Shown here piece after piece: positions 7,428-15,135 of a stretch of DNA of 24,505 bases. The stretch is from positions 1 to 24,505 of the forward strand of contig DAHWKF010000007.1 in assembly GCA_027343785.1 (NCBI GenBank), written 5' to 3'. The notes under the pieces are model-generated. The model was not told the DNA's origin, ran no database searches, and saw nothing but the letters and a program-made list of their open reading frames with translations. How positions within the stretch are numbered: the stretch's first letter is position 1; every line of letters starts with the position of its first letter. The DNA comes from Leptospirillum sp. (GTDB lineage: Bacteria > Nitrospirota > Leptospirillia > Leptospirillales > Leptospirillaceae). Made by a program: the position numbers and the translations under genes.

Positions 7428-8483
7428 TTATGATTTGCTCTTCTCTGGAGGACGAGCCGTCCCGGAAGACAAGGGTGTAAGGGTTTCGAGAACAAAGCGG
7501 AAATCCGGTGGAACCGGCGATTCAAATTCAAGCCAGGTTTGAAGCCGCGGATGCTGAAATGAAAGTTTCCAGGCGTGCAGCATTTGTCTGGGGAATCTTT
7601 TATCCTCCCCCGTCTTGGGCCCATAGACCGGGTCTCCGAGTAACGGGAAGCCGAGATGACGGAAATGAACCCTGATCTGGTGCGTTCTTCCGGTCAGGAG
7701 TGTCACTTCCAGGAGCGAACAGTTCTCTTTGAACGCTTCAAGGATTCGGTAACGCGTCTGGGAAGGCTTTCCGTCATGCCGGACGGCAAACTTCTTGCGG
7801 TCGTGCTGTGATCTCCCGATGGGGGCATCAATCTCTCCCCTTTTTTTGGGGGGAATCCCTTTGACCAACGCCAGATATTTTTTGGAGACCGTTCTGTCCC
7901 TGAACTGGTTCATTAAATTCATAACGACATCTTCGGACTTGCCAATGACCATCACCCCGGAAGTGTCCTGATCCAGCCTGTGGACCAGCCCGGCCCGGGC
8001 CGGTTTTTCGGGATCGCTTCCTTTTTCCCAGTCTTCGTCTTCCGTCTCCGGTTTTCCTTCCTCTGTGCGGTTCTGCAAAAAATGAAACAGGAGTCCGTTT
8101 ACCAGAGTTCCGCTGGAATGTCCGGGGGCCGGGTGAACCACGAGACCGGGAGGTTTGGAGAGAACGATCAGGTCTTCGTCTTCAAATAAAATATCGAGGC
8201 TGATTTGTTCGGGTTGGGCGTTCTGCAATCGGGGAGGAGGAATCAAGACCTGAATCCGGTCTCCTCCCCGAATTTTATGGGAGGCCGGTGCGAAATCCCC
8301 GTTTATCGTAACGAGGTTTTCGTCCAGAAGCCGCTGGACCCGAGAGCGGGTGAACCCAAGGCAGTTTCTGGAAAGGTAAATATCCAGCCGCTTGGGTTGT
8401 TCTCCTTTGGGAACAATGAACTCCCTGCAAGGGGACGAGTTTTCGGAGGGATTTTCATTGATCGGTTCTGAGAGGTCGTTCAA
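7428..8483 (-). CDS. rluD: RluA/RluD-family 23S rRNA pseudouridine synthase
   Basis: The enzyme converts specific uridines of 23S rRNA (RluD type) to pseudouridine. An N-terminal S4 RNA-binding domain (about residues 28-80 in the 351-aa version) is followed by the catalytic domain with GLVHRLDQDTSG, where Asp171 in HRLD is the expected nucleophile, and by LLTGRTHQIRVH and HRDH-like downstream segments typical of the family. The frame is open up to 8627, but that would overlap the preceding TPR gene by about 140 bp. TTG at 8483, 4 nt after the TPR stop, gives a length close to E. coli RluD (326 aa); ATG at 8549 is an alternative. An acidic insert (TEEGKPETEDEDWEKG) precedes the active site. 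RluD versus the RluA or RluC subgroup is not certain. Confidence 0.9.
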   Translation of the reverse strand: MNDLSEPINENPSENSSPCREFIVPKGEQPKRLDIYLSRNCLGFTRSRVQRLLDENLVTINGDFAPASHKIRGGDRIQVLIPPPRLQNAQPEQISLDILFEDEDLIVLSKPPGLVVHPAPGHSSGTLVNGLLFHFLQNRTEEGKPETEDEDWEKGSDPEKPARAGLVHRLDQDTSGVMVIGKSEDVVMNLMNQFRDRTVSKKYLALVKGIPPKKRGEIDAPIGRSQHDRKKFAVRHDGKPSQTRYRILEAFKENCSLLEVTLLTGRTHQIRVHFRHLGFPLLGDPVYGPKTGEDKRFPRQMLHAWKLSFQHPRLQTWLEFESPVPPDFRFVLETLTPLSSGTARPPEKSKS

Positions 8484-8487
8484 GGGT

Positions 8488-9435
8488 TCAGTTTGTTTTT
8501 TTCCGTGAACCGTTGGAATCTCCCGGGCGGACAAGATTTTGTGAACCATGGGATCCGGCAACGGCCTTCTTCGCGTTTTCCAAAAAGAGCCGGATTGTCT
8601 TGTTTTCCGGGTCCTGATTTTTGGCAATTTCCCATTCCCTGATGGCCCTTTCGAATTTTTCCTGATCCATGAGAACGGAGCCCAGGTCTATCCTGGCCTG
8701 AAGATTGAGAGGATTAAGGTCTAGGGCCTCTTCCAGCATTGAAATAGCCGCTTCTTTCTCCCCCGCCATATTCAGCGTCCATCCGAGTTCACGCAGGACT
8801 TCGTCGCTGGGAGCGATTTCCATGGCTTCTTCCCATTCCATGATGGCCTCATCCCATTTCCCCTGTTCGGAGTAAAGCAGCCCCAGCAGCTGGTGAACCC
8901 GGGGGTGGGCGGGATCCATTTCGGCAAGTTCAAGGAAATAACGTTCGGCTTCCTCGAAATGTCCCTGCTCGAAGTAAATTTTTCCGAGCGTTTCCAGAGA
9001 ATCCGTATTCAGGGGGTCTTCTTCGAGAAGTTCGTTCAGCATCCTGACCGCCCGCCTGAGTTCGCCGGTACCATGAAAAGAAAACGCGGTGTGCAGGAGC
9101 ACATCCCTTTTTTCCATGGATGTCAGGCTTTCTTTCAGGAGCGATTTTCCAAGGGCCAGCGCGTCCTCGAATTTTTTGTGAAAAACCAGGAGGTGGAGAA
9201 GGTAAAGATTGAGCCTGTGGTTGTCCGGCATGTCGACCAGAAAATCTCTGACCCTGTCGAGCGCGTTGTCATACCGCCCCCCCAGTATCAGGGCGTCGAT
9301 CAGAAGATAGCGCAGGGTTTCGTTGTCAGGGTATCTCTCCAGCATGGAAGCGGCAGTATGATAAGCCTTGAGCCATTCCCGGTCTTCCAGTGAACGCTGG
9401 ATTTGTGGCACAAGATTGTTCAGGTCTTTTTCCAT
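8488..9435 (-). CDS. Tetratricopeptide repeat protein
   Basis: This 315-residue protein consists almost entirely of TPR helices. Clear repeat units include GKIYFEQGHFEEAERYFLE, then LGLLYSEQGKWDEAIMEWEE and LGSVLMDQEKFERAIREWE, each with the G/Y/A pattern and a following 'DP' or 'NP' turn. TPR arrays mediate protein-protein binding; the partner is unknown. The start at 9435 is chosen because AAAAAGGAGGG lies about 6 nt before that ATG. The open frame continues upstream into lspA, but that part would be an artefact. The tail after residue 285 is polar and probably disordered. The gene lies between lspA and rluD in a tight same-strand run. It has no signal peptide when started here and is probably cytoplasmic. 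Confidence 0.85.
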   Translation of the reverse strand: MEKDLNNLVPQIQRSLEDREWLKAYHTAASMLERYPDNETLRYLLIDALILGGRYDNALDRVRDFLVDMPDNHRLNLYLLHLLVFHKKFEDALALGKSLLKESLTSMEKRDVLLHTAFSFHGTGELRRAVRMLNELLEEDPLNTDSLETLGKIYFEQGHFEEAERYFLELAEMDPAHPRVHQLLGLLYSEQGKWDEAIMEWEEAMEIAPSDEVLRELGWTLNMAGEKEAAISMLEEALDLNPLNLQARIDLGSVLMDQEKFERAIREWEIAKNQDPENKTIRLFLENAKKAVAGSHGSQNLVRPGDSNGSRKKTN

Positions 9436-9466
9436 GCCACACCCTCCTTTTTGCAAATTTTTGCGG

Positions 9467-10030
9467 TTATACATGGTGATTGTCGCCTGGAGAGGAACGG
9501 ATATCATCTTGTGCGGCAAACTGTATGATAAGAAGAAAAGAAACACCCACAACAATAGCGGAATCGGCAACGTTAAAAGCCGGCCAATGATGCCCGTGGA
9601 AGGAAAAGTCAAGAAAATCCACTACTCTTCCCTTCAACATACGATCGGACAGATTTCCGAGAGCTCCGCCCAGTATGATGGATAACGGATAAAATTCCAG
9701 CCCGCCTTCTTTTTTTTTCCTGTAACTATAATATAGGATCAATATGGCCGCTGCAATGGTCAGAAGAATAAAAACCAGACGGTGAGTCCATCCGTAGGGA
9801 TCCTGGAAAAGTCCGAAAACAATTCCCGTATTCCGGATGGAAACGATATGGAAAAAATGGGAGATGACCGTCAGGCTTTCACCTTCGAAAAGGTGTCTCT
9901 CTATAAGGTATTTAGACAGCTGGTCGAGAAAGAAAACCAGAAAAAAGAGGAAAAAATATAATCCCCAATGGGGGTCTGGTAACCGGATTGTTCCGGGTTT
10001 TGCCGAAGATTCGACCATCCTGTCCGTCAC
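9467..10030 (-). CDS. lspA: Lipoprotein signal peptidase (signal peptidase II)
   Basis: LspA is an aspartyl protease of the inner membrane that cuts the signal peptide from diacylated prolipoproteins. Four hydrophobic helices are visible. The catalytic pair is Asp129 in GNLSDR (125-130) and Asp156 in AFNVADS (151-157), with the conserved VVDFLDF between them; the early FFLDQLSK motif (33-40) and RNTGIVFGLF are also typical. At 187 aa it is slightly longer than E. coli LspA because of an N-terminal polar extension. The GTG start overlaps the ileS stop by 4 bp (GTGA), the widely conserved ileS-lspA coupling; an in-frame ATG 12 nt further on is possible. An A9 run (9710-9718) encodes KKK after the third helix. 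Confidence 0.95.
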   Translation of the reverse strand: MTDRMVESSAKPGTIRLPDPHWGLYFFLFFLVFFLDQLSKYLIERHLFEGESLTVISHFFHIVSIRNTGIVFGLFQDPYGWTHRLVFILLTIAAAILILYYSYRKKKEGGLEFYPLSIILGGALGNLSDRMLKGRVVDFLDFSFHGHHWPAFNVADSAIVVGVSFLLIIQFAAQDDIRSSPGDNHHV

Positions 10031-12948
10031 GCGTTCAAAGTGGATGAAGGTTGGTCAGATTGAGTCGATTGCAGTCCGGGCCATTTGAGAACAATCGGAT
10101 AACAACGGGAACAGACGGGCCATTTTTCAGGGTTTTCCCCGGTAGCTGCGGAAAAAGTCCAGCAGCGCTCACATTTGAGGCCTGTCGCCGGATAGAGAGC
10201 GATAGTCACACCGGGAAGGGCTTCGCTTTCCCTTTCCGTCAACACCGCTTTTTCCTTCCGGTCAGGAACGCCTTGTCCGATCTGGACGCCCGACACAATC
10301 AGAAATGTCGAAAGAAATGTTTCGGAAACTCCTTCCAGCGCCGCAACGCCCGAAATATTGCCCGCCAGAATGACTTCCGTTTCCAGACCTGAACCGACGG
10401 TTTTTGATTTTTTCAGCTCATCCATCATCTGGCCTATTTCCCCCCTGAAAGCGAGCAATGTTTCCATCCTTTTTTCAAGGGCGGTATTGATCCGGGTTTT
10501 TCTGGATTCGGGAAACGTGCGGAAATGTACCGATGAACGGCCTTCAGGATCATGAGATTCACCGAAAAGATAGGGTTCCAGCTCGTCTGATGTAAATACG
10601 AGAACGGGAGCAAGACAGAGAAGAAGTTCCTGTCCGATCAGCCGCATCGTGGACTGGGTATGACGGCGCTCCGGGCTGTCTGGCAAAGATGTGTAAAGGC
10701 GATCCTTCACCATGTCAAAATAATGGGCTGACAAGCTGACCGAACAGAACTGGCTGACCAGTTGCATGATTCTTCCAAATTCATAATCCTGGTAGGCTTG
10801 GAAAATTTTTTCCTTGGTGGATTCCCAGAGGGAAAGAATCCATTGATCCAGCAAATCCGGTGAGTTCTCCGCTGCTTTGGACGCATCCACGGAGAGACTT
10901 TCGGGAAAATCATACAGGTTGGATACCAGGAAACGGAACGTGTTCCTGATCTTCCGGTAAGATTCGACAAGTTGGGAAAGAATGACTTCCGACAGGCGGA
11001 TGTCTTCCCGGTAGTCCGCTGACGCGGCCCAGAGCCGGAGAATTTCGGCGCCATATTTTTCGACAATTTCCAGTGGTGAAATAACGTTTTTAAGCGATTT
11101 TGACATCTTTCGGCCCTGACCGTCCACGACAAACCCGTGCGTCAGGACTTGCTTGTATGGCGGAGCGCCATACAAGGCCATACTGGTCAGGATGGAAGAA
11201 TGGAACCAGCCCCGGTGCTGGTCAGACCCTTCCAGGTAAAGGTCGGCAGGCCACTGGATGCCCTCCTTGTCTTTCAGGATGGCCATATGGCTGACTCCGG
11301 AATCGAACCAGACGTCCAGAATATCATTTTCTCTTGTCAGCTCGGAACTCAGGCATTTTGGACAGGACAATCCACCCAAAAGGTCGGCTGGAAGGACGGG
11401 TTCGAACCAGACGTCCACACCGTGCAATCGGGTATGGTCGGACAAACGGAGGACAAAATCGGGATCAATGAATCCATGCCGGCATTTTTCACAGGAAAAA
11501 GCCGGTATGGGGATCCCCCACGCCCTTTGGCGTGAAAGGCACCAGTCCGGGCGCGATGCGATCATCCCCGCGATCCGGTTCTCCCCCCTGGAAGGTATCC
11601 AGTTCACCGACTTGATGGCATCCAGGGTTTTTTCCCGCAGATGCCCTTCGGAAAGGGAGAGGAACCATTGGGGTGTCGCCCTGAACAGAACCGGCTTTTT
11701 GCATCGCCAGCAATGCGGGTAGGAATGGCTGTACTCTTTGGCTTCAACCAGAAAGGAAAGGTTTTTCAGAAGGTCGACGATCTCGGCGTCGATTTTCTGG
11801 ACGGCGCGTCCGACAAGGTTTTTCAATGCGGGGGGCAGGTCTTCCGTATATCTGCCCCTGTTGTCGAGCGGAGCGTAAATTTCCAGGTTCAGGGCCCTGC
11901 CGAGTGCGTAGTCCTCTTCCCCATGTCCGGGTGCAATATGGACCATTCCTGTTCCCTGGTCGAGAGTGACAAACTCTCCTGCGACAAGAGGGACCGGAAT
12001 TCCGGTCAGGGGACTTCGGAGAAGAGGTGAACCGGCAAGAATCTCCTGACCGCTGACTGTGCCCTGAGTGACAAAACCATGGCGGAAACGTGCAAACCCC
12101 CCATAGCCCCTGGCCTCCTGCCACAAATCGGCACCGATGACGACCTGGTCGCCCATGCGGAACAGTCCTTCCGGATCCGTTCCGGTCCACTCGAGGACGA
12201 GGTAGCGTGTCTGGGGGTTCAATGCGACAGCCCTGTTGGCCGGGAGTGTCCATGGGGTTGTGGTCCAGATCGGGTAAAATCTTCGAGGAAGGTTGTCCGG
12301 TCTGATTTCCGGAAACAATACCGTGGCAGACAGGGAACGGTGGTCTTCATATTCGACTTCGGCGTCCGCCAGGGCCGTTTCACAATTGGGGCACCACAAG
12401 ACCGGCTTGACTCCCTTGTACACCCTCCCGTCACGGACGATGCGTGAAAATGCTTTCAGAATGTCGGCTTCGTAGCCAAATTCCATCGTGAGATACGGAT
12501 GGTCCCAATCCGCAAGAATCCCCATTCTCTGGAATTCTTTTTTCTGGATTTCCACATATTTTAAGGCCGATTCCCGGCACCGTGTCCGGATTTCAATGGG
12601 AGAAAGTTCAAAACGGTTTTTTTTCAGCTCTTCAAGTACCCGATGTTCTATCGGGAGACCGTGACAATCCCACCCCGGCCTGTAAACTGGCCTGAGATTC
12701 TTTTTGATCTGCAGACGGTTGATCATGTCTTTCAGGATCTTGTTCAGGGCGTGGCCCATGTGGAGATGACCATTCGCGTAAGGAGGGCCGTCGTGCAACA
12801 CAAACAGGGAAAGGTCTTTTAAATTCTGGAGATGTTCATATTGCTTCGCTTCATTCCAGTGAAATATGATTCCGGGCTCACGCTCGGGAAGTTTGGCCTG
12901 CATCGGGAACATTGTTTTCGGAAGGTTCAGCGTGTCCTTGAATTTCAC
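10027..12948 (-). CDS. ileS: Isoleucyl-tRNA synthetase
   Basis: This class I synthetase charges tRNA-Ile with isoleucine and edits valine. The 973 residues fit the bacterial eubacterial-type enzyme. HMGH (63-66, in GHLHMGHALNK) and KMSKS (614-618) form the ATP site. The CP1 editing domain lies between them, with TTTPWTLPAN near 220-230. The C-terminal zinc finger CERC...CSRC (Cys 926, 929, 946, 949) is complete. The start is GTG; GGAAAATA directly precedes it and AGGAG lies further upstream. It is the first gene of an apparent ileS-lspA-TPR-rluD operon. The tRNA-Val gene is divergent, 107 bp away. I see no T-box-like leader in that gap. Confidence 0.97.
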   Translation of the reverse strand: MKFKDTLNLPKTMFPMQAKLPEREPGIIFHWNEAKQYEHLQNLKDLSLFVLHDGPPYANGHLHMGHALNKILKDMINRLQIKKNLRPVYRPGWDCHGLPIEHRVLEELKKNRFELSPIEIRTRCRESALKYVEIQKKEFQRMGILADWDHPYLTMEFGYEADILKAFSRIVRDGRVYKGVKPVLWCPNCETALADAEVEYEDHRSLSATVLFPEIRPDNLPRRFYPIWTTTPWTLPANRAVALNPQTRYLVLEWTGTDPEGLFRMGDQVVIGADLWQEARGYGGFARFRHGFVTQGTVSGQEILAGSPLLRSPLTGIPVPLVAGEFVTLDQGTGMVHIAPGHGEEDYALGRALNLEIYAPLDNRGRYTEDLPPALKNLVGRAVQKIDAEIVDLLKNLSFLVEAKEYSHSYPHCWRCKKPVLFRATPQWFLSLSEGHLREKTLDAIKSVNWIPSRGENRIAGMIASRPDWCLSRQRAWGIPIPAFSCEKCRHGFIDPDFVLRLSDHTRLHGVDVWFEPVLPADLLGGLSCPKCLSSELTRENDILDVWFDSGVSHMAILKDKEGIQWPADLYLEGSDQHRGWFHSSILTSMALYGAPPYKQVLTHGFVVDGQGRKMSKSLKNVISPLEIVEKYGAEILRLWAASADYREDIRLSEVILSQLVESYRKIRNTFRFLVSNLYDFPESLSVDASKAAENSPDLLDQWILSLWESTKEKIFQAYQDYEFGRIMQLVSQFCSVSLSAHYFDMVKDRLYTSLPDSPERRHTQSTMRLIGQELLLCLAPVLVFTSDELEPYLFGESHDPEGRSSVHFRTFPESRKTRINTALEKRMETLLAFRGEIGQMMDELKKSKTVGSGLETEVILAGNISGVAALEGVSETFLSTFLIVSGVQIGQGVPDRKEKAVLTERESEALPGVTIALYPATGLKCERCWTFSAATGENPEKWPVCSRCYPIVLKWPGLQSTQSDQPSSTLNA

Positions 12949-13017
12949 TATTTTCCATTCGCTCCTGAATGTGGGTGGATTTGTCGTTCGGGTAAGCCAT
13001 GTTCAACCGAGCGGATG

Positions 13018-13044
13018 TTGTCAAGGATCCGGATATCGTATAAG
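13018..13044 (+). promoter_or_regulatory. Candidate promoter of the tRNA-Val gene
   Basis: TTGTCA (13018-13023, five of six matches to the -35 consensus) and TATAAG (13039-13044, five of six) are separated by a short 15-nt spacer. The predicted start near 13051 is about 5 nt before the mature tRNA 5' end. The complementary strand carries a perfect TTGACA (13024-13019) that could serve as the -35 of a divergent ileS promoter, although no good -10 for it is evident. Confidence 0.45.
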
Positions 13045-13055
13045 ATGAGGCCTTC

Positions 13056-13130
13056 GGGCGATTAGCTCAGCGGTAGAGCACTGCCTTCACACGGCAGGGG
13101 TCACAGGTTCGAGCCCTGTATCGCCCACCA
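13056..13130 (+). tRNA. tRNA-Val, anticodon CAC
   Basis: All cloverleaf parts are present: acceptor GGGCGAT pairing with ATCGCCC, a D arm GCTC-AGCGGTA-GAGC, an anticodon stem CTGCC/GGCAG with loop TTCACAC, a short variable loop, and a T arm ACAGG-TTCGAGC-CCTGT. The loop places CAC at positions 34-36, which reads GUG valine codons. The discriminator base is A and the CCA end is encoded. It stands alone and does not appear to be part of a tRNA cluster. Confidence 0.96.
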
Positions 13131-13392
13131 TCCTAAAGTTATCCGAAAATGCCCATTCTATACTTCCTGATGTTCCCTTCTGTCAGACAGACAGGGTTTC
13201 TCGGGCTGCCCTTTTTTCCAAAAAATTTCATGAATTGTATCATGTGTCGGAAAATCAGGGCAACTTGAGCGTCGCTTGTGGCGAGTTCCGACCTCCTGCC
13301 GCTTTACCGGCCCGTTCAACCCTCCGTTTTTCCAGAAATTTCCCGACAGATTCCGTTTGTTTGGCCTGTCTCTCTGCCGGTGTGGCCTTATC

Positions 13393-13421
13393 TTGAATCC
13401 GCATATGCAAGGTGCTAGTAT
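13393..13421 (+). promoter_or_regulatory. Candidate promoter of the HTH regulator gene
   Basis: TTGAAT (13393-13398) and TAGTAT (13416-13421) are separated by exactly 17 nt, each matching four of six consensus positions. A second possibility is TTGGCG (13422-13427) with AATAAT (13446-13451) at an 18-nt spacing, whose -10 would overlap the palindrome. Which is used cannot be decided from sequence. Confidence 0.35.
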
Positions 13422-13447
13422 TTGGCGAAAAAATATCCGTAGGTTAA

Positions 13448-13466
13448 TAATAAATTTAATTTATTA
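13448..13466. repeat. Perfect 8-3-8 AT-only palindrome before the HTH gene
   Basis: TAATAAAT-TTA-ATTTATTA is a perfect inverted repeat of 19 bp made only of A and T, centred about 30 bp upstream of the preferred TTG start at 13488. It lies downstream of one candidate promoter and over the -10 of the other, as expected for an operator bound by a dimer, possibly the encoded regulator itself. It could also be just AT-rich promoter DNA. Confidence 0.45.
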
Positions 13467-13487
13467 ATTTTGAAAGGATGGGGGAAG

Positions 13488-14198
13488 TTGGAAAAATGGG
13501 AGATCCTGGTTGACAAAAGCTTGGAAAACGAACTTCCCAGCTTGCGGCCTATCGGACAAACATGGATTTTTGTCCGGACCTGGAAAGAAGTGGAACATAT
13601 TGTCAGTATCACCCGTCCCGCCCGCATCGTTTTACGTTCGGGATTTGAGCCCCCGCCGGATCGTGTCAGGAAGTTAAAAATTCCTCCGCTCGTACTGGTT
13701 GTCCCCCGGGTCCGGAGCCTCCGTTTTTCACTATGGATGAGGTACCTTCCCTTTCTGGATTTTGTCATAACGCAGGACGAGCTTCTGCAGGATTTTCAGC
13801 GTTGGATGAAGGTTCTCCCTTTTTCGACCAATTTCCAGAAGATGTTCCGGTTCCCTATCCCATTTGAATTGGAAGAGATCCTTGATTTTATCCATCTGAT
13901 CAAAAAGATCCGCTACAACCTGACAGAACATCAATGGAAAATCTTTATGGCGTATGGGAAAACGGGTGAAGTCAACCGCGTGGCGGAAATCATGGGGCGT
14001 CATCCGAGGACGATCAGGGATCAGATTGCCCGCATATCGGAAAAGGTCGAGACGGAGGATCTGGAAGATCTTTTCAGGAAACCGGCAGTGGGTCTGTTGT
14101 CAAAAATTCCCGGTTCTTTTTCTCTCCCCGGGAATGTCCCCGTTTCTGGCAAAAAGAACAGTAAAACAGGTGCCGGGAATTTTCCATCACCTTCTTGA
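13488..14198 (+). CDS. Orphan HTH (LuxR-like) regulatory protein with unrecognised N-terminal domain
   Basis: This protein of about 236 residues has a C-terminal helix-turn-helix at about 145-185: LTEHQWKIFMAYGKTGEV, then AEIMGRHPRTIRDQIARI, with the spacing of LuxR/GerE-type DNA-binding domains. The N-terminal 100 residues (WEILVD, IVLRSGFEPP, LVLVVPRVRS) alternate beta and alpha like a response-regulator receiver but lack an evident phospho-acceptor Asp pattern, so it may be a degenerate receiver. No sensor kinase lies nearby. TTG at 13488 is preferred because GGATGGGGGAAG lies just before it; TTG at 13470 has no ribosome site. The last 40 or so residues are Ser/Gly/Pro-rich and are encoded opposite the zinc-finger end of mutM (125-bp convergent overlap). 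Confidence 0.7.
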   Translation: MEKWEILVDKSLENELPSLRPIGQTWIFVRTWKEVEHIVSITRPARIVLRSGFEPPPDRVRKLKIPPLVLVVPRVRSLRFSLWMRYLPFLDFVITQDELLQDFQRWMKVLPFSTNFQKMFRFPIPFELEEILDFIHLIKKIRYNLTEHQWKIFMAYGKTGEVNRVAEIMGRHPRTIRDQIARISEKVETEDLEDLFRKPAVGLLSKIPGSFSLPGNVPVSGKKNSKTGAGNFPSPS

Positions 14199-14961
14199 TG
14201 TTGCCATGACAATTCTGGCAGGGTTTTCCGGCTTTTCCATAAACCTTGTGCCTGATCTGGAAATTTCCGCCTTCCCCGAAGCTGGTCCGGAAGCTGTGGA
14301 TGGTAGAACCCCCACTATTGATGGCTGATTCGAGAATGACCTTCGCCGATGCGAGGATACGAACGGATTCCGTTCTGGAAATGCTTTTCCCCTTTCTGAA
14401 CGGAGAAATCCTGGCATCGAACAGAATTTCGGAAGCGTAGATATTTCCGACACCTGAAGCGACTCTCTGGTCAAGCAAAATGGACCGAATCGTTCTGCAA
14501 GAGTTTTTGATCCGTTCATGCCACTCATCCGGTGATATCTGTAGTATGTCAGGGCCATGGGAAGCCAGGATGACAGATTTGTCGGGTTCAGAAACCCATT
14601 CGAGACGCCCGAATCTTCTGGGATCCCGATAGACGAGGCAATCGGCCGTGCCTTCGAACGTCAAAACGAGATGGCTATGGTCCGGGAGGGGTTCATCGCG
14701 GTTCCTGATCAACCATGTTCCAGACATCCCCAGACGGCTGACCAGACAGACGCCGGCCTCCATTCCGGTTTCTCCCCAGTAAAAGACCAGAACCTTTCCG
14801 TGTCTTCCGACCGATTGAAGGGAAAGTCCTTCGGCCGGAAAGTTCTGGTGCCCCATCCACAAATTTTTTGCCGGACTCCTCGAGATATGGGCTAGCCTTT
14901 TGCCCGCGAAAATGGTGTTGACAGGTAGTCTGAGGGTTTCAGCTTCGGGGAGCTCTGGCAT
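14074..14961 (-). CDS. mutM: Formamidopyrimidine-DNA glycosylase (Fpg/MutM)
   Basis: This bifunctional base-excision repair enzyme removes 8-oxoguanine and ring-opened purines and cuts the abasic site. The start at 14961 gives MPELPEAET, placing the catalytic Pro2 and Glu3 at the N-terminus after Met removal; AAAAGGA lies just upstream. Lys56 (GRHGKVLVF) and YRDPRRFGRLEW are typical, as is the H2TH region with GVGNIYASEILF. The C-terminal zinc finger is complete (Cys 248, 251, 268, 271). At 295 aa it is about 20-25 residues longer than E. coli MutM; the extra tail after the finger is hydrophilic. It lies 174 bp downstream of the YeiH-type gene on the same strand. Its 3' end overlaps the convergent HTH gene. 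Confidence 0.95.
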   Translation of the reverse strand: MPELPEAETLRLPVNTIFAGKRLAHISRSPAKNLWMGHQNFPAEGLSLQSVGRHGKVLVFYWGETGMEAGVCLVSRLGMSGTWLIRNRDEPLPDHSHLVLTFEGTADCLVYRDPRRFGRLEWVSEPDKSVILASHGPDILQISPDEWHERIKNSCRTIRSILLDQRVASGVGNIYASEILFDARISPFRKGKSISRTESVRILASAKVILESAINSGGSTIHSFRTSFGEGGNFQIRHKVYGKAGKPCQNCHGNIKKVMENSRHLFYCSFCQKRGHSRGEKKNREFLTTDPLPVS

Positions 14962-15135
14962 GGTCCTTTTCCGGGTTGTGATCGGGAGAGTGCTTTCATT
15001 ATTCGCTCCTGGCATCGCTTTTTGCAACAGAGAAAGAACGACAAACGGGAGAGCATGCCAGAACCAGAAGGTGAAGGAAAAGCGATCCTGAGCCAGCCTG
15101 GGGACCATCGTGCGACCGGTTTTCCGGTTTTGAAT

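Larger units (their letters stand above)
13131..13487. other. Non-coding stretch between tRNA-Val and the HTH gene
   Basis: No convincing gene is visible in these 357 bases. After the tRNA there are competing small hairpins: CTGTC/GACAG (13180-13194) and AGGG/CCCT followed by six T residues (13193-13217). These might end the tRNA transcript, but the stems are short and I do not call a terminator. The last 100 bases become strongly AT-rich and hold a candidate promoter and a perfect AT palindrome in front of the HTH regulator gene. Confidence 0.6.

Noticed and set aside
13180..13217. Possible terminator after tRNA-Val
   Set aside because: The stems are only 4-5 bp and compete with one another; only the six-T run is suggestive.
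13276..13467. A 63-codon plus-strand frame between tRNA-Val and the HTH gene
   Set aside because: It has no ribosome site, no domain and an odd composition, and it overlaps the promoter and palindrome region.
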